Below the pieces are notes generated by a model that saw nothing but the letters and a program-made list of their open reading frames with translations, did not search any database and had not been told where the DNA came from. From Vibrio sp. 99-70-13A1 (lineage in GTDB: Bacteria; Pseudomonadota; Gammaproteobacteria; Enterobacterales; Vibrionaceae): 64,000 nucleotides of DNA. This document shows positions 54,303 to 62,859 of this stretch, piece after piece. The position numbers and the translations under genes are program-made. How positions within the stretch are numbered: the first letter of the stretch is position 1; the number at the start of each line of letters is the position of its first letter. The DNA lies in the NCBI RefSeq assembly GCF_013114625.1, contig NZ_VTXD01000015.1, positions 1 through 64,000 of the forward strand, read 5' to 3'.

Positions 54303-55202
54303 ATGGATATTGAAGCCGTTAGAATGTTTGTTTTACTCGCCGACAAATTGAACTTTACGGAAACTTCTCGGCTGCTTTTAGTCAGCCAGCCAACCTTAAG
54401 CCGAAAGATTAAAATGTTGGAAGAAAGCTTAGCGGTAACCTTGATTCATAGAAGGGGTGGGCACATTAGTTTGACTCCACAAGGTGAAACATTCTTATGT
54501 GAATCAATCAAGCTTCTTAAACAAATCGATAAAACCATTGAGCTTGTTCAAAATGAGCGAGAAGACGAATCCGGTACAATCCGTGTCGGTTGCCTTCATC
54601 CTATGGCAAAGTTCATTACAGATAACTTCATTGTCGATTTTCATAAACGTTTTCCCGACATTTCTATCCACTTCAAAACGATGATCCCGAGAACCTTAAG
54701 TTCTTTCGAAGAAGTGGACATTATGATCGCCCCATTTTGGCCAGAAGATGATTCCGTTGTTGCAAAACGGCTCCCACGTTTCCGTCGTTACTGCTATGCC
54801 TCTCCCGAATATCTTAAAGAAGCCGGTACGCCGACAACTATCGATGAGCTGGTTAATCATGACTGTGTGACTCAAACCAACGCGGTAGAAAACCAACGTG
54901 TTTGGGTACTTCGAGATGAAGAAGGGAATAGAAAAGAATTAGAAGTGCATGGCGTGATGGCTGCAGACTCTATTGATGTCACGATAGAGCTAGTCAATAA
55001 AGGCTTTGGAATAGGCTTAATTTCGCCACATAAGGCTTTAGAGTTTTTGGATAGCGGAAGGCTTATTAAGTTGTTCGATGGAGAATGGTTTATCGAAAAT
55101 CACATGTATGTCATGTATAAACAAAATGCGCACATGCCAAAGCGCTTTAAGATATTTGTCGATGAATTTTCCAAAACGTATAGCCAGTTAACTCATGAAT
55201 AG
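54303..55202 (+). CDS. LysR-family transcriptional regulator
   Basis: The N-terminal winged helix-turn-helix (residues 1-60: FVLLADKLNFTETSRLLLVSQPTLSRKIKMLEESL) is followed by a two-lobe ligand-binding domain (~90-299). It starts DESGTIRVGCLHPMAKFI and includes DVTIELVNKGFGIGLIS. The length (299) is standard. It is divergent from the porin-PCuAC-cytochrome operon, the usual LysR arrangement, and probably activates it in response to a metabolite. Confidence 0.92.
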   Translation: MDIEAVRMFVLLADKLNFTETSRLLLVSQPTLSRKIKMLEESLAVTLIHRRGGHISLTPQGETFLCESIKLLKQIDKTIELVQNEREDESGTIRVGCLHPMAKFITDNFIVDFHKRFPDISIHFKTMIPRTLSSFEEVDIMIAPFWPEDDSVVAKRLPRFRRYCYASPEYLKEAGTPTTIDELVNHDCVTQTNAVENQRVWVLRDEEGNRKELEVHGVMAADSIDVTIELVNKGFGIGLISPHKALEFLDSGRLIKLFDGEWFIENHMYVMYKQNAHMPKRFKIFVDEFSKTYSQLTHE

Positions 55203-55234
55203 TGTGTAAGTTAACGCTATTCATATTTACAATT

Positions 55235-55275
55235 ACAGGTAATTAACGAGCTTGTTTTTCTGGTTAACTACCTGT
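55235..55275. terminator. Hairpin between convergent genes
   Basis: ACAGGTAATTAAC (55235-55247) pairs with GTTAACTACCTGT (55263-55275), one mismatch, 15-base loop. It lies between the stops of the LysR and MarR genes and may end both transcripts, but no T-tract follows. Confidence 0.4.
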
Positions 55276-55308
55276 GACCGAATACCGGCCGCTTATTAAC
55301 AGCCTTCC

Positions 55309-55740
55309 TTAATCTTTACCGCTTAAATTCCGCGCCATAGCCTTTGAGACACGTTCAAACGCTTCTAGATCATCGTGAGTAATATCGTTTGTCATCTTCT
55401 TAAAGATCGTTTTATCTACTCCAGAAATCTTTTCCATTATCTCTTGACCTTGGGGAGTAATTCGTAAGCATTGGCTGCGTTTATCTTCAGGGTTTGGCTC
55501 TTTCACTATCAATTCTTGCTTAAACAAGCTGCTCAATAGTCGAGTGACTTGTGCTTTATCCCTATCTAAAAAATGCGCGATATCAATAGCAGTACATTGT
55601 GGTTTCTTGCTGATTATTTTTAAAACCCGTACATGCATAGGCGCGATATCTAAGTCGAGTGACTCTATTTGAACTTGCATATTTCTTTTAAGGCTATGGA
55701 CTAATTTGAACAAACTATCGAGTGACCGATTATCAGACAT
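55309..55740 (-). CDS. MarR-family transcriptional regulator
   Basis: This 143-residue winged helix-turn-helix protein is typical of MarR: QCTAIDIAHFLDRDKAQVTRLLSSLFKQELIVKEPNPEDKRSQCLRITPQG. It is divergent from the DUF2798 gene with a MarR-type palindrome between them, so it should repress that gene and itself until a ligand binds. Confidence 0.92.
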   Translation of the reverse strand: MSDNRSLDSLFKLVHSLKRNMQVQIESLDLDIAPMHVRVLKIISKKPQCTAIDIAHFLDRDKAQVTRLLSSLFKQELIVKEPNPEDKRSQCLRITPQGQEIMEKISGVDKTIFKKMTNDITHDDLEAFERVSKAMARNLSGKD

Positions 55741-55788
55741 GAAGAATACTCCCTTGGAAACTAGTTGACTTTATCATCTAAATGGCTA

Positions 55789-55807
55789 TAGTTGACATTA
55801 TCAACTT
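55789..55807. promoter_or_regulatory. Candidate MarR operator
   Basis: AGTTGA and TCAACT (55790-55795 and 55801-55806) form a perfect inverted repeat with a 5-base centre; a second AGTTGAC half-site lies at 55763. The sites sit between the divergent MarR and DUF2798 genes. Confidence 0.6.
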
Positions 55808-55837
55808 AATTGAAAGTTATTTCAAGCGGAGACTCCA

Positions 55838-56347
55838 ATGAACACACAAGCCGTAATGCCAAACACCGTGATTGAACAAACCAAAACACCTGTTATCCAA
55901 AAAATCTTGGTTGTGATGGGCATGATGACCTTAATGGGCGGAACAATTACCGGTGCTATGACTTACATGAATCTTGGCTTCACTGAAACATTCTTTTCTG
56001 ACTGGGTGACCAACTTCTTAACTGCTGCATTGACTGTAATGCCATTGGGCTTTGCGATGATGGCACTACTAACTAAAGGTGCTGAAAAGCTGTTACCGAA
56101 TATGGCAACTAAGCCGCGCGATGCTTTAGTTGGTGTGACCATGGCTTTGATAATGGAATCTGGAATGGCATTCACTAGCGCATATAACAATATAGGTCTA
56201 GACAGCAGTATTGCTCTAGCAAACCAAGTAGAGTTTTTGAACGCGTGGAAGGCTGGAATAATCGGCGCTCTGCCTGTTGCGTTGATATTGATGATCACCG
56301 TTTCGATGACAATTAAACCTAAAGTTGAAAAGTTTCTAAAAAGCTAA
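55838..56347 (+). CDS. DUF2798 membrane protein
   Basis: This 169-residue inner-membrane protein has about four membrane segments (ILVVMGMMTLMGGTITGAMTY, VTNFLTAALTVMPLGFAMMALL, DALVGVTMALIMESGMAFTSA and AGIIGALPVALILMITVSMTI). The pattern matches DUF2798, a family of unknown function often paired with a MarR or LysR regulator. It is divergent from the MarR gene here. The gap after it (56348-56492) has imperfect TATTTAACACTGAT repeats. Confidence 0.8.
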   Translation: MNTQAVMPNTVIEQTKTPVIQKILVVMGMMTLMGGTITGAMTYMNLGFTETFFSDWVTNFLTAALTVMPLGFAMMALLTKGAEKLLPNMATKPRDALVGVTMALIMESGMAFTSAYNNIGLDSSIALANQVEFLNAWKAGIIGALPVALILMITVSMTIKPKVEKFLKS

Positions 56348-56492
56348 TGCTGCCTGTATTGAACCGACTCTTCCCTCTAATTTTTAAACACCAATGCTTA
56401 TTTAATACTGATAGTTATTTGACATTAATACTTATTTAACACTGATGGGTATTGAAAGTTGATAGGTATTTAACATCAAAAAGGTAAATTTT

Positions 56493-56804
56493 ATGATCCC
56501 TAAAATCCGTAAAGACAAACAATACCGAGTAACAATTGAAGAAATCGATGCGCAAGATCAGAGTACTAAGACACTTCAATTTGAATTCCAAGATCGTGAA
56601 GATGTGTTCAATGTTGTCGAAAATCTTAAAAAAGGCAGTGGGTTAGAGCCAGAAACAGCAACGAAAGTTGCGGTTGCTCTTCGCCTATTAGGACCCGTAA
56701 TGATGAAAGATCGCAAACACCCATTATTTGTAAACTTCATGCCTCACTTTAAAGACTTCATGCACAACTTAAAAAGTGTGGTGAAGGAAGCGGTTAAGGG
56801 GTAA
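56493..56804 (+). CDS. DUF3861 small protein
   Basis: This 103-residue soluble protein starts YRVTIEEIDAQDQSTKTLQFEFQDREDVFNVVENLK, which fits DUF3861. Its function is unknown. It follows the DUF2798 gene by 145 bp on the same strand, probably with its own promoter or read-through. Confidence 0.75.
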   Translation: MIPKIRKDKQYRVTIEEIDAQDQSTKTLQFEFQDREDVFNVVENLKKGSGLEPETATKVAVALRLLGPVMMKDRKHPLFVNFMPHFKDFMHNLKSVVKEAVKG

Positions 56805-56918
56805 TTATTGTTTTGTGATCGCATAGATAATGAACTAAACAGGGTGTTATTGATAAGAAACGATTGAAAAGGTATAAATATTTGCTCTGGAAAGTAACTT
56901 AGAACATGGAAAGTTAGA

Positions 56919-58241
56919 ATGGAAGTATGTGAGTCAATTGAATTTTCAACGTTTTCACCAATTCGCACCCCAATTAATTCCTACAGCGAGTTAAGAGCAT
57001 CTCTGACTCCTCATGAGCACAATGACTTTTTGGTTGGGTTGTCTTCTATTCTGCAGCAATTTTTCATCCCAAAAGAAAAACTAAAAAGTGATGGATATTG
57101 TGATATTAATCATGATAACCATCCTTATTTTTTCCAACCTTTATTTACTGGTGAAGTTGATTTAAAGAATGTAGACGCATTTTTAGTAAATTCTGAAGAA
57201 ATTTCTTGGTGGGAACGATGTGAAATAAAGCAATGTGAAATTCATTTTTTTGATGACTCTATTGCAGTCCTAAAATTTGACTTCCGCTTTATCAACCCAG
57301 ATAGAATACAACTTGAAATGTTAAAAAATGGTCAGTTTGATCGAGATATCTCTGGTTTAGTTAAACATATCTACACACTTTGTATTTACCCGTACTTATC
57401 AAAAATATATACAGTTCTGAATGACATAGCCCTTTCTAATATAGTTAAGCCCAAAGAGTTTTTCATCTTTAATGATATTGATTTTTCTGCCTATGAGCCT
57501 AAATACGATACAGTTCTGTGGACTGGGCGTATGGCGTATATGCCTAAGGGAGCGAGTGAACTATTAACTAATTCGTTACATGGCTGGGTTGGTTTAGCTG
57601 ATGGAGATGAAGCCGATAGTTTTGTCCTTGGTTCTGGCAACATATTGATTAACGAAAGTATTCAAGAAAATGACTGGGGAAGAATACTTGTTGTTTGTCA
57701 AAGTTATAACGCAATTCTATACTTACTAAATTTAAAGCTAAAAGAAAAATATGCTGAAATTTCCGGCGGGAAAAGGGCAAAAAAACATAAGCAACCGAAC
57801 TTAACAGGGACACTTGGACATACAGTTAGAGCCTTAGAGCATATTGAATTTTGTCAGCTAGAGTTTAAAGATGCCATGATAGGAACACAGGCAAAAAGAG
57901 CCTTAATTATGGAATTATTGTCAAAAGCTTGGAAATTACCAGAGCTGGAAAAATTGACAATCCATAGAGCAAATCTTATAAAATCTAGAATTGATACGAT
58001 ACTAAAAGAGCAGCAGGTAAAAATAAATCGTTCTGTAGAGTACTTACTTTCTGCTATCGGTTGTTTAGCTATTGTTGACTTAACCATTACGTTGGTTTCA
58101 ACTTCAAACAATTTAAAACCGGATAATATTCCTGGTCTTTTCGATTTGTTCAAAGCAATACCTCATGATGGTTCTGCGTGGGTATCAATTTTCTTAGTTG
58201 TTATTATTTCACTATATCTTTATAAAATAAGGAATTCGTAA
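56919..58241 (+). CDS. Unknown 440-aa protein with two C-terminal membrane segments
   Basis: I do not recognise a family. Residues 1-260 look mixed alpha/beta and soluble (for instance PKYDTVLWTGRMAYMPKGASELL). Residues ~265-375 are strongly charged and helical, probably a stalk. Two hydrophobic segments lie at the C-terminus (VEYLLSAIGCLAIVDLTITLVS and AWVSIFLVVIISLYLYKI), so the protein would hang from the inner membrane with its bulk in the cytoplasm, a layout shared with CorA-like channels and some membrane effectors of phage defence. The DNA is AT-rich. The next gene starts one base after its stop. Function inferred only by analogy. Confidence 0.6.
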   Translation: MEVCESIEFSTFSPIRTPINSYSELRASLTPHEHNDFLVGLSSILQQFFIPKEKLKSDGYCDINHDNHPYFFQPLFTGEVDLKNVDAFLVNSEEISWWERCEIKQCEIHFFDDSIAVLKFDFRFINPDRIQLEMLKNGQFDRDISGLVKHIYTLCIYPYLSKIYTVLNDIALSNIVKPKEFFIFNDIDFSAYEPKYDTVLWTGRMAYMPKGASELLTNSLHGWVGLADGDEADSFVLGSGNILINESIQENDWGRILVVCQSYNAILYLLNLKLKEKYAEISGGKRAKKHKQPNLTGTLGHTVRALEHIEFCQLEFKDAMIGTQAKRALIMELLSKAWKLPELEKLTIHRANLIKSRIDTILKEQQVKINRSVEYLLSAIGCLAIVDLTITLVSTSNNLKPDNIPGLFDLFKAIPHDGSAWVSIFLVVIISLYLYKIRNS

Positions 58242-58242
58242 A

Positions 58243-58629
58243 ATGAACGAAAATAGAATTCGCCTAGTCGTGATTTTTACAGTTGATGAAAAAACTAAGA
58301 TTCCTGTTGTTTGTGATGAGCTTGGGATACTGTTGAGCTATCACTTTGGGGGCGTTACATTTGCGGATAGTAATGGAAATGCGGTTGGGTTTTGGACTGA
58401 ACAAAGTGACCAATTTTTAGATACTTTTACAGCAAAACCAACGAAAGAATCCATAGTTATTTTCTCTTTATCAGTGATGCCAGATAAACATAATGAAGCT
58501 ATTAATGTATTGAAGAAATCAATAAAAGAAGTCACCCAAAAATTTCACACATGCAGTAATCATGTACATGTTGAATCACAAAATGTTCAGGCTCACCATT
58601 TTTCTTTGAATGACCTTAATTCGAATTAA
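58243..58629 (+). CDS. Unknown 128-aa partner protein
   Basis: I do not recognise this small soluble protein. It has beta strands typical of a small alpha/beta fold (RIRLVVIFTVDEKT, FTAKPTKESIVIFSLSVMP) and a His-rich C-terminus (FHTCSNHVHVESQNVQAHHF). It starts one base after the stop of the 440-aa membrane-linked protein and is co-transcribed with it. It could be a regulator, inhibitor or sensor for that protein; this is inference from gene coupling. Confidence 0.55.
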   Translation: MNENRIRLVVIFTVDEKTKIPVVCDELGILLSYHFGGVTFADSNGNAVGFWTEQSDQFLDTFTAKPTKESIVIFSLSVMPDKHNEAINVLKKSIKEVTQKFHTCSNHVHVESQNVQAHHFSLNDLNSN

Positions 58630-58722
58630 TAGTTCTTATATTGAGTTGCCATTGTTTCTGTTCTCTAGCAAAGAACATCCTAGTTACTGCTTCTTATGTT
58701 CTCTAATATATAGAACGCGTGG

Positions 58723-59064
58723 CTATTTCTTTAACTCACCAGAACCTTGAGCCGCTAAGAATTGCGCCATCACACTTATTTCGGCTTCAGTGTAGTGCTC
58801 CATCGCTATTTCCATGGGTACGAAAAGACCGTTCTTTCGTTTTTTGTTTTTGTAATCTTTCATTTGATTGAATAGGTACATTTCGTTCTGTCCGCTAATT
58901 TTAGGGTACATCGGCATGACCGGTTCATTGCCGGTTTCTCCATGGCAAGTCGCGCATCCTCCCTTTCCCGGAGCGATGTAGAGTGCTTCACCAAGCTCAA
59001 TGTTAGTGCAAGCGAACGTTTGAATCGAAAGGATGGAAGAAAGAATAATCAGCGGCTTTAGCAT
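58723..59064 (-). CDS. Monoheme c-type cytochrome (c553-like)
   Basis: This periplasmic cytochrome has a signal peptide (MLKPLIILSSILSIQTFA) and one heme site CATCHGETG, with the axial Met likely in NGLFVPMEIAM. The length (113) is typical of small class I cytochromes. It is the last gene of the operon propeller-Sco-TlpA-cytochrome, 4 bp after the TlpA-like gene. It may carry electrons for the system that Sco and TlpA assemble. Confidence 0.9.
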   Translation of the reverse strand: MLKPLIILSSILSIQTFACTNIELGEALYIAPGKGGCATCHGETGNEPVMPMYPKISGQNEMYLFNQMKDYKNKKRKNGLFVPMEIAMEHYTEAEISVMAQFLAAQGSGELKK

Positions 59065-59068
59065 TCAT

Positions 59069-59554
59069 TTACTCCTTGCTCGCTAAACACGTTAGCCAGC
59101 TATCTAAATCTTCAGGTTTGGTTCTGATATAGCCAGAATAGCCAAATTTAACGTGGTTATTAACGACGATCATTGTCGCAGGTAAGCCTTTAAAGTCCCA
59201 ATCGTGTAGCAGTCCAAAATTAGGTTCAATCGTGTCAGGAAGATGTTTTATATTCAGTTCTTTAAAGCGAGCTTCTAAGGCTGGTTGATTGTCGCCTAGA
59301 TGTATCGTTTCAATGGCATAATCCGAACGGTCAGCAATACTGTCGAGCATTGGTAGTTCTTTCAAACATGGCGGGCACCACACTGCCCACAAGTTAACTA
59401 AGGTGACAGGTTTTGAGGTGGGGTAATCCCATTGAAGGTCTTGTTTTGCTTCGGTAAAGCCTTCAGGTGCTGGGCATTCTGCTGCTTTCAGTGAGCCAGC
59501 AAAACAGAGGAAGACAAGAAGAACCCCCAAAGTTTTCGTCATGTCCTTATTCAT
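59069..59554 (-). CDS. TlpA/ResA-like periplasmic thioredoxin
   Basis: This 161-residue thioredoxin-fold protein has a signal peptide (KTLGVLLVFLCFAGSLKA) and the redox motif WCPPC (C60, C63). FKGLPATMIV holds the cis-proline. Such proteins reduce apocytochrome or Sco-type cysteines to allow heme or copper insertion. Its start overlaps the Sco gene by 8 bp, consistent with acting on Sco. Confidence 0.88.
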   Translation of the reverse strand: MNKDMTKTLGVLLVFLCFAGSLKAAECPAPEGFTEAKQDLQWDYPTSKPVTLVNLWAVWCPPCLKELPMLDSIADRSDYAIETIHLGDNQPALEARFKELNIKHLPDTIEPNFGLLHDWDFKGLPATMIVVNNHVKFGYSGYIRTKPEDLDSWLTCLASKE

Positions 59555-60116
59555 TCAAATACTCCCCCAAGCTTTTAGCGATTTTTGCGCCGCCTTCACC
59601 GTAGCCATAGACATCAATCAATTCTCGATCTGGTCCGTAAAAGTAGATATAGGCTGAGTGATAAACTTCATACTGCTTAGGCAGAGGTGGGTAAATAGGT
59701 TTACCTTCTAAGCTGTAACCGTAAGTGGCTTTTAGGCTTTTTGCAGCGATTTTTACTTGTTCAAGAGTACCCGTTAAGCCCACCATTTTAGGGTCAAAGT
59801 ACTTCACATACATATCGATATTCTTAACGGTATCTCGATTTGGATCGACAGAAATGAAAATAGGAACAACTTGATCTGACTGTTCTGCCAGCCCATTGAC
59901 GGCTGTTGCTAGATCAATAACGGTCGTTGGGCAGATATCAGGGCAAGATGTGTAGCCAATACCAATGAGAAGGTGTTTTCTTTCCCAGTTTTTTTCGGTA
60001 ACTGACCCTAAATGATGCTCTTGGAGGTCGAATTGTAGGGGTTTAGCCATCGCCCCTATGCTTAACATGCTGATCGCCAGTACAGAATAAATGGCAAATG
60101 AAAAAAGAAGTCGCAT
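59547..60116 (-). CDS. Sco1/SenC-family copper chaperone
   Basis: This 189-residue protein is exported or anchored by its N-terminal hydrophobic segment. The copper ligands of the Sco family are present: CPDIC (C58, C62) in GYTSCPDICPTT and His153 in VYHSAYIYF. Sco loads the CuA or similar site of respiratory enzymes. It sits between the beta-propeller and thioredoxin genes. No oxidase or nitrous-oxide reductase gene is in the window. Confidence 0.92.
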   Translation of the reverse strand: MRLLFSFAIYSVLAISMLSIGAMAKPLQFDLQEHHLGSVTEKNWERKHLLIGIGYTSCPDICPTTVIDLATAVNGLAEQSDQVVPIFISVDPNRDTVKNIDMYVKYFDPKMVGLTGTLEQVKIAAKSLKATYGYSLEGKPIYPPLPKQYEVYHSAYIYFYGPDRELIDVYGYGEGGAKIAKSLGEYLNE

Positions 60117-60135
60117 CGTTATTCCTACTTATCAA

Positions 60136-61233
60136 TTAATGGCACACGGTATTCGTAATACCCATCACTAAGTGTTGTGGGTGCTTAATTCCAGTGTCTA
60201 TCGGGGCGAGGCGCTTATTTTTTCTGATATCGTAAATAAACAGTTCGCTATTATCTTGCTGGGTGGCAAATAAGGTTTTCGAATCGGAAACCACGACCAC
60301 TTCATTCAATGGGTTTTCTAAAGGAAGTTGTGTTGCGGGTTTGTTCTCTGTTAACTCGAAGATATTCAAGCTATTGGCACTTTCTACAATGCCAATGGTT
60401 TCTAACCAACCGGTACGAATTGATTTAGGGGCATGTTCGAACTTAAACGAATTGACGGCTTCACCAGACCAAGTATTGAAGACTTTAGCTTGGCCGTTAT
60501 CAGCCACAAAGACCATATGCTCAGAATCTGAGCTGACATAAGGACGCCATGGTTTCGCTTCCATTAGGTATGTCTTGTAATGTGTGCTACTGAACAAGTC
60601 CCACACATAAACGGAGTTGGTTGTATATTCAGATACCAGTGCCAGACGAGCATCTGGTGAAAGGGTAATATCAGACACTAACCCGCTGCCAAGCTGTAAA
60701 TCAGTCCGTTTTCCATCATGAGTGCGATAGATGACAGTTTTTCCGCTGTTGGCTTCTGTAACGTATAAGTTATAGCCACCGTTATCGAAGTTCATGCTAA
60801 ATGGACTGTTGACTTGAGTGATACTTGCAACCCGCTCTTGTTTTAGCGGTTTGATGATTTCAATTTTATTGTTAGTCGCCACTGCAAGCTGTGCGCCATC
60901 GGAATGGAAAATAATATTTTCCGGCACACCAGACACGCTCATTTCTGAGTGCGTGTGGTGAATCAAGTCGTAGCTATAAACTTTGTTTGTTTTGCCGTCG
61001 ATATAGACCAACAAATCTTGTACATCAGACACTACCATTTCTACAGGTTCGGCTTTCAAAGTCAGTTCGCCTGCAAGTACATAGTCAAACGTATCAATGA
61101 CTGCAACGTTAGCAGTGCGCTCTCCGGAAACAAAAGCCCAGCGAGCACCATCATCATAGCGAGGTAACTCAGTGGCAGAAATATTGGAGCATAAGAGTGC
61201 AACTGAAATAACGAGCAGTTTTCTTTTCATCAT
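60136..61233 (-). CDS. Exported YVTN/cytochrome-d1-like beta-propeller protein
   Basis: The protein has a signal peptide (MMKRKLLVISVALLCSNISA) and then seven or so propeller blades: WAFVSGERTANVAVIDTFDY, PENIIFHSDGAQLAVATN and PDARLALVSEYTTNSVYVWDL are typical. I see no heme motif. Start: two adjacent ATGs (61233 and 61230) follow the weak AGAGAT; the longer frame from 61278 would lose the signal peptide. It is the first gene of the operon. Such propellers can be structural subunits or metal-binding proteins; the exact role is not known. Confidence 0.8.
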   Translation of the reverse strand: MMKRKLLVISVALLCSNISATELPRYDDGARWAFVSGERTANVAVIDTFDYVLAGELTLKAEPVEMVVSDVQDLLVYIDGKTNKVYSYDLIHHTHSEMSVSGVPENIIFHSDGAQLAVATNNKIEIIKPLKQERVASITQVNSPFSMNFDNGGYNLYVTEANSGKTVIYRTHDGKRTDLQLGSGLVSDITLSPDARLALVSEYTTNSVYVWDLFSSTHYKTYLMEAKPWRPYVSSDSEHMVFVADNGQAKVFNTWSGEAVNSFKFEHAPKSIRTGWLETIGIVESANSLNIFELTENKPATQLPLENPLNEVVVVSDSKTLFATQQDNSELFIYDIRKNKRLAPIDTGIKHPQHLVMGITNTVCH

Positions 61234-61677
61234 ATATCTCTGATTGGTAAGTCCAAAAAAGTGAGTGGTAGAAGTCAATTTGTCTTAGGTGATGTGCCAA
61301 ATAAAGCTGAAGGCAGAATTAATGAAACTAAAGTCGTCGTTTAAGAAATCATGAAGTCATTAATAGGTTGGTAGGCTTGGAAGTAAATAGGCAAAAACCA
61401 CCAAGCCCACCGATATTGATTTTGATTGCTAAACCCAATTAAGCTTTGTATATAATTATATAGGGTTAATTTTTGGAAAAATACGCTGTTTCATAATCGC
61501 TCCTATTCAGAAATTGAATAGCTTAAGCAGCAGAAGACAGAGCATGTTAGGCGTTGGTATTTGCTTGATTGAAGATTAAAAAAGAGAGATCTGAGAAGAA
61601 TTCAGCGTATCTTTCTGTATTCATAGATACTACATTGCTTACTTTTACATTTACTATCACCAAACAAGGAAGATCCA
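61234..61677. other. Divergent intergenic region, no gene seen
   Basis: I see no gene. It is AT-rich around 61443-61475 and must hold the promoters of the propeller operon (minus) and of the DUF6653-like gene (plus). Confidence 0.4.
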
Positions 61678-62187
61678 TTGGATATCGTTAAACTGCTTGA
61701 GAAGTCAATGTCGATGGATGAATCCAGTTGGCAAAGGCACTCTAACCCTTGGAGTGTTTATTCTCGGTTTACTCTTTTGCCACTGCTGTCTCTGGCTTTT
61801 TGGTCTAGAGATTGGATAGGTGTGTATTCTATTATCCCTATCTTGATGTCTTTTATATGGGTATGGGTCAACCCTCGTTTATTCAGCGCTCCTAAAACCA
61901 CCAATAATTGGGCTTCCATGGCAACCTTTGGTGAGCGTATTTATTTGAATCGAAATGTAGAAACTATCCCAGAGCATCATGTAAAGCCTATCTTAGTGTT
62001 GAAATCTTTAACTGGAATTGGCTTACCTATATTCATTTATGGGTTGTGGACTTTAGATCTAGGCTTAGTCTTGGTTGGAAACCTGTGGATTATGGTTTTT
62101 AAGGCTTGGTTTGTAGATAGGATGGTATGGCTATACCTTGATATGAAAAGTACTAAAGCTGAGTATGAACAGTGGCTTAAGTTTTAA
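61678..62187 (+). CDS. DUF6653-like membrane protein
   Basis: This 169-residue protein has four or so membrane segments (FTLLPLLSLAFWS, VYSIIPILMSFIWVWVNP, LTGIGLPIFIYGLWTL and LVLVGNLWIMVFKAWFVDRMVWLY). The pattern, with NPWSVYSRF near the start and WVNPRLF in the centre, fits DUF6653; function unknown. The start is TTG with AAGGA seven bases upstream. Confidence 0.72.
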   Translation: MDIVKLLEKSMSMDESSWQRHSNPWSVYSRFTLLPLLSLAFWSRDWIGVYSIIPILMSFIWVWVNPRLFSAPKTTNNWASMATFGERIYLNRNVETIPEHHVKPILVLKSLTGIGLPIFIYGLWTLDLGLVLVGNLWIMVFKAWFVDRMVWLYLDMKSTKAEYEQWLKF

Positions 62188-62291
62188 CTTCTCTTTTTAA
62201 AATTAGTCTTTCTCATTTTATTTCCTTCGTTTTGCTTGACCTTCCCCCTAGGGTAACCTTTACACTCACGCTGTTAATTTAAAGGTTAGTT

Positions 62292-62777
62292 ATGACAAAC
62301 ACACTCCGAACAATTTGGATTACCGTGTTCAGCATTATCGCAATGTTGATGTCTAGCTATACCTCAAGTTCACCGGTAATGATGCTTGATATGACGCCTC
62401 CCCAAGCCATGGCAAGTATGATGAGCGATTGCCACCTTCCAGATAGCTTGGATAAACATCAGACTGGCATTTCTTCATTACCCCAGCCAAAAGATCATCA
62501 TTCGTCAATGTTAGCCATGAGTGATCATGCTCATCATGACACTGACTCTCAACGTTCAAGTAAAAACAAAGCCAGTCACCATTGCCAGGGAACTTCTGAC
62601 ACCGTACATAATTGCTGCATGTCGGTTTGCTCTTCTGTTTCATGGCCATTGAATACTTCCCATATTCCTTTTGAATTATCCCCTTCGCTAGCACAATACC
62701 AACCTTTGGTTATTGGCAATAAAGTCTCGCGTATTCAAACCCTGCTTCGCCCACCTTCAGAATCTATCTATATCTAA
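62292..62777 (+). CDS. His/Met/Cys-rich exported protein upstream of a CusC-like gene
   Basis: I do not know a family name. The protein has an N-terminal signal or membrane segment (TIWITVFSIIAMLMSSYTSSS) and a polar middle rich in His, Met and Cys: MMLDMTP, MASMMSDCHLP, KDHHSSMLAMSDHAHHD, SHHCQ and HNCCMSVC. Such composition suggests binding of copper or another soft metal in the periplasm. It lies 82 bp before a CusC-like outer-membrane channel, so it may be part of a metal-efflux operon. A palindrome AGCGTTA TT TAACGCT (62827-62842) lies in the gap. Confidence 0.65.
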   Translation: MTNTLRTIWITVFSIIAMLMSSYTSSSPVMMLDMTPPQAMASMMSDCHLPDSLDKHQTGISSLPQPKDHHSSMLAMSDHAHHDTDSQRSSKNKASHHCQGTSDTVHNCCMSVCSSVSWPLNTSHIPFELSPSLAQYQPLVIGNKVSRIQTLLRPPSESIYI

Positions 62778-62859
62778 AAAACAGAGCTACATCAGAGAAC
62801 TGATCTGATTTAGCCGATCTTTTATGAGCGTTATTTAACGCTAGATATGGACAATCATT

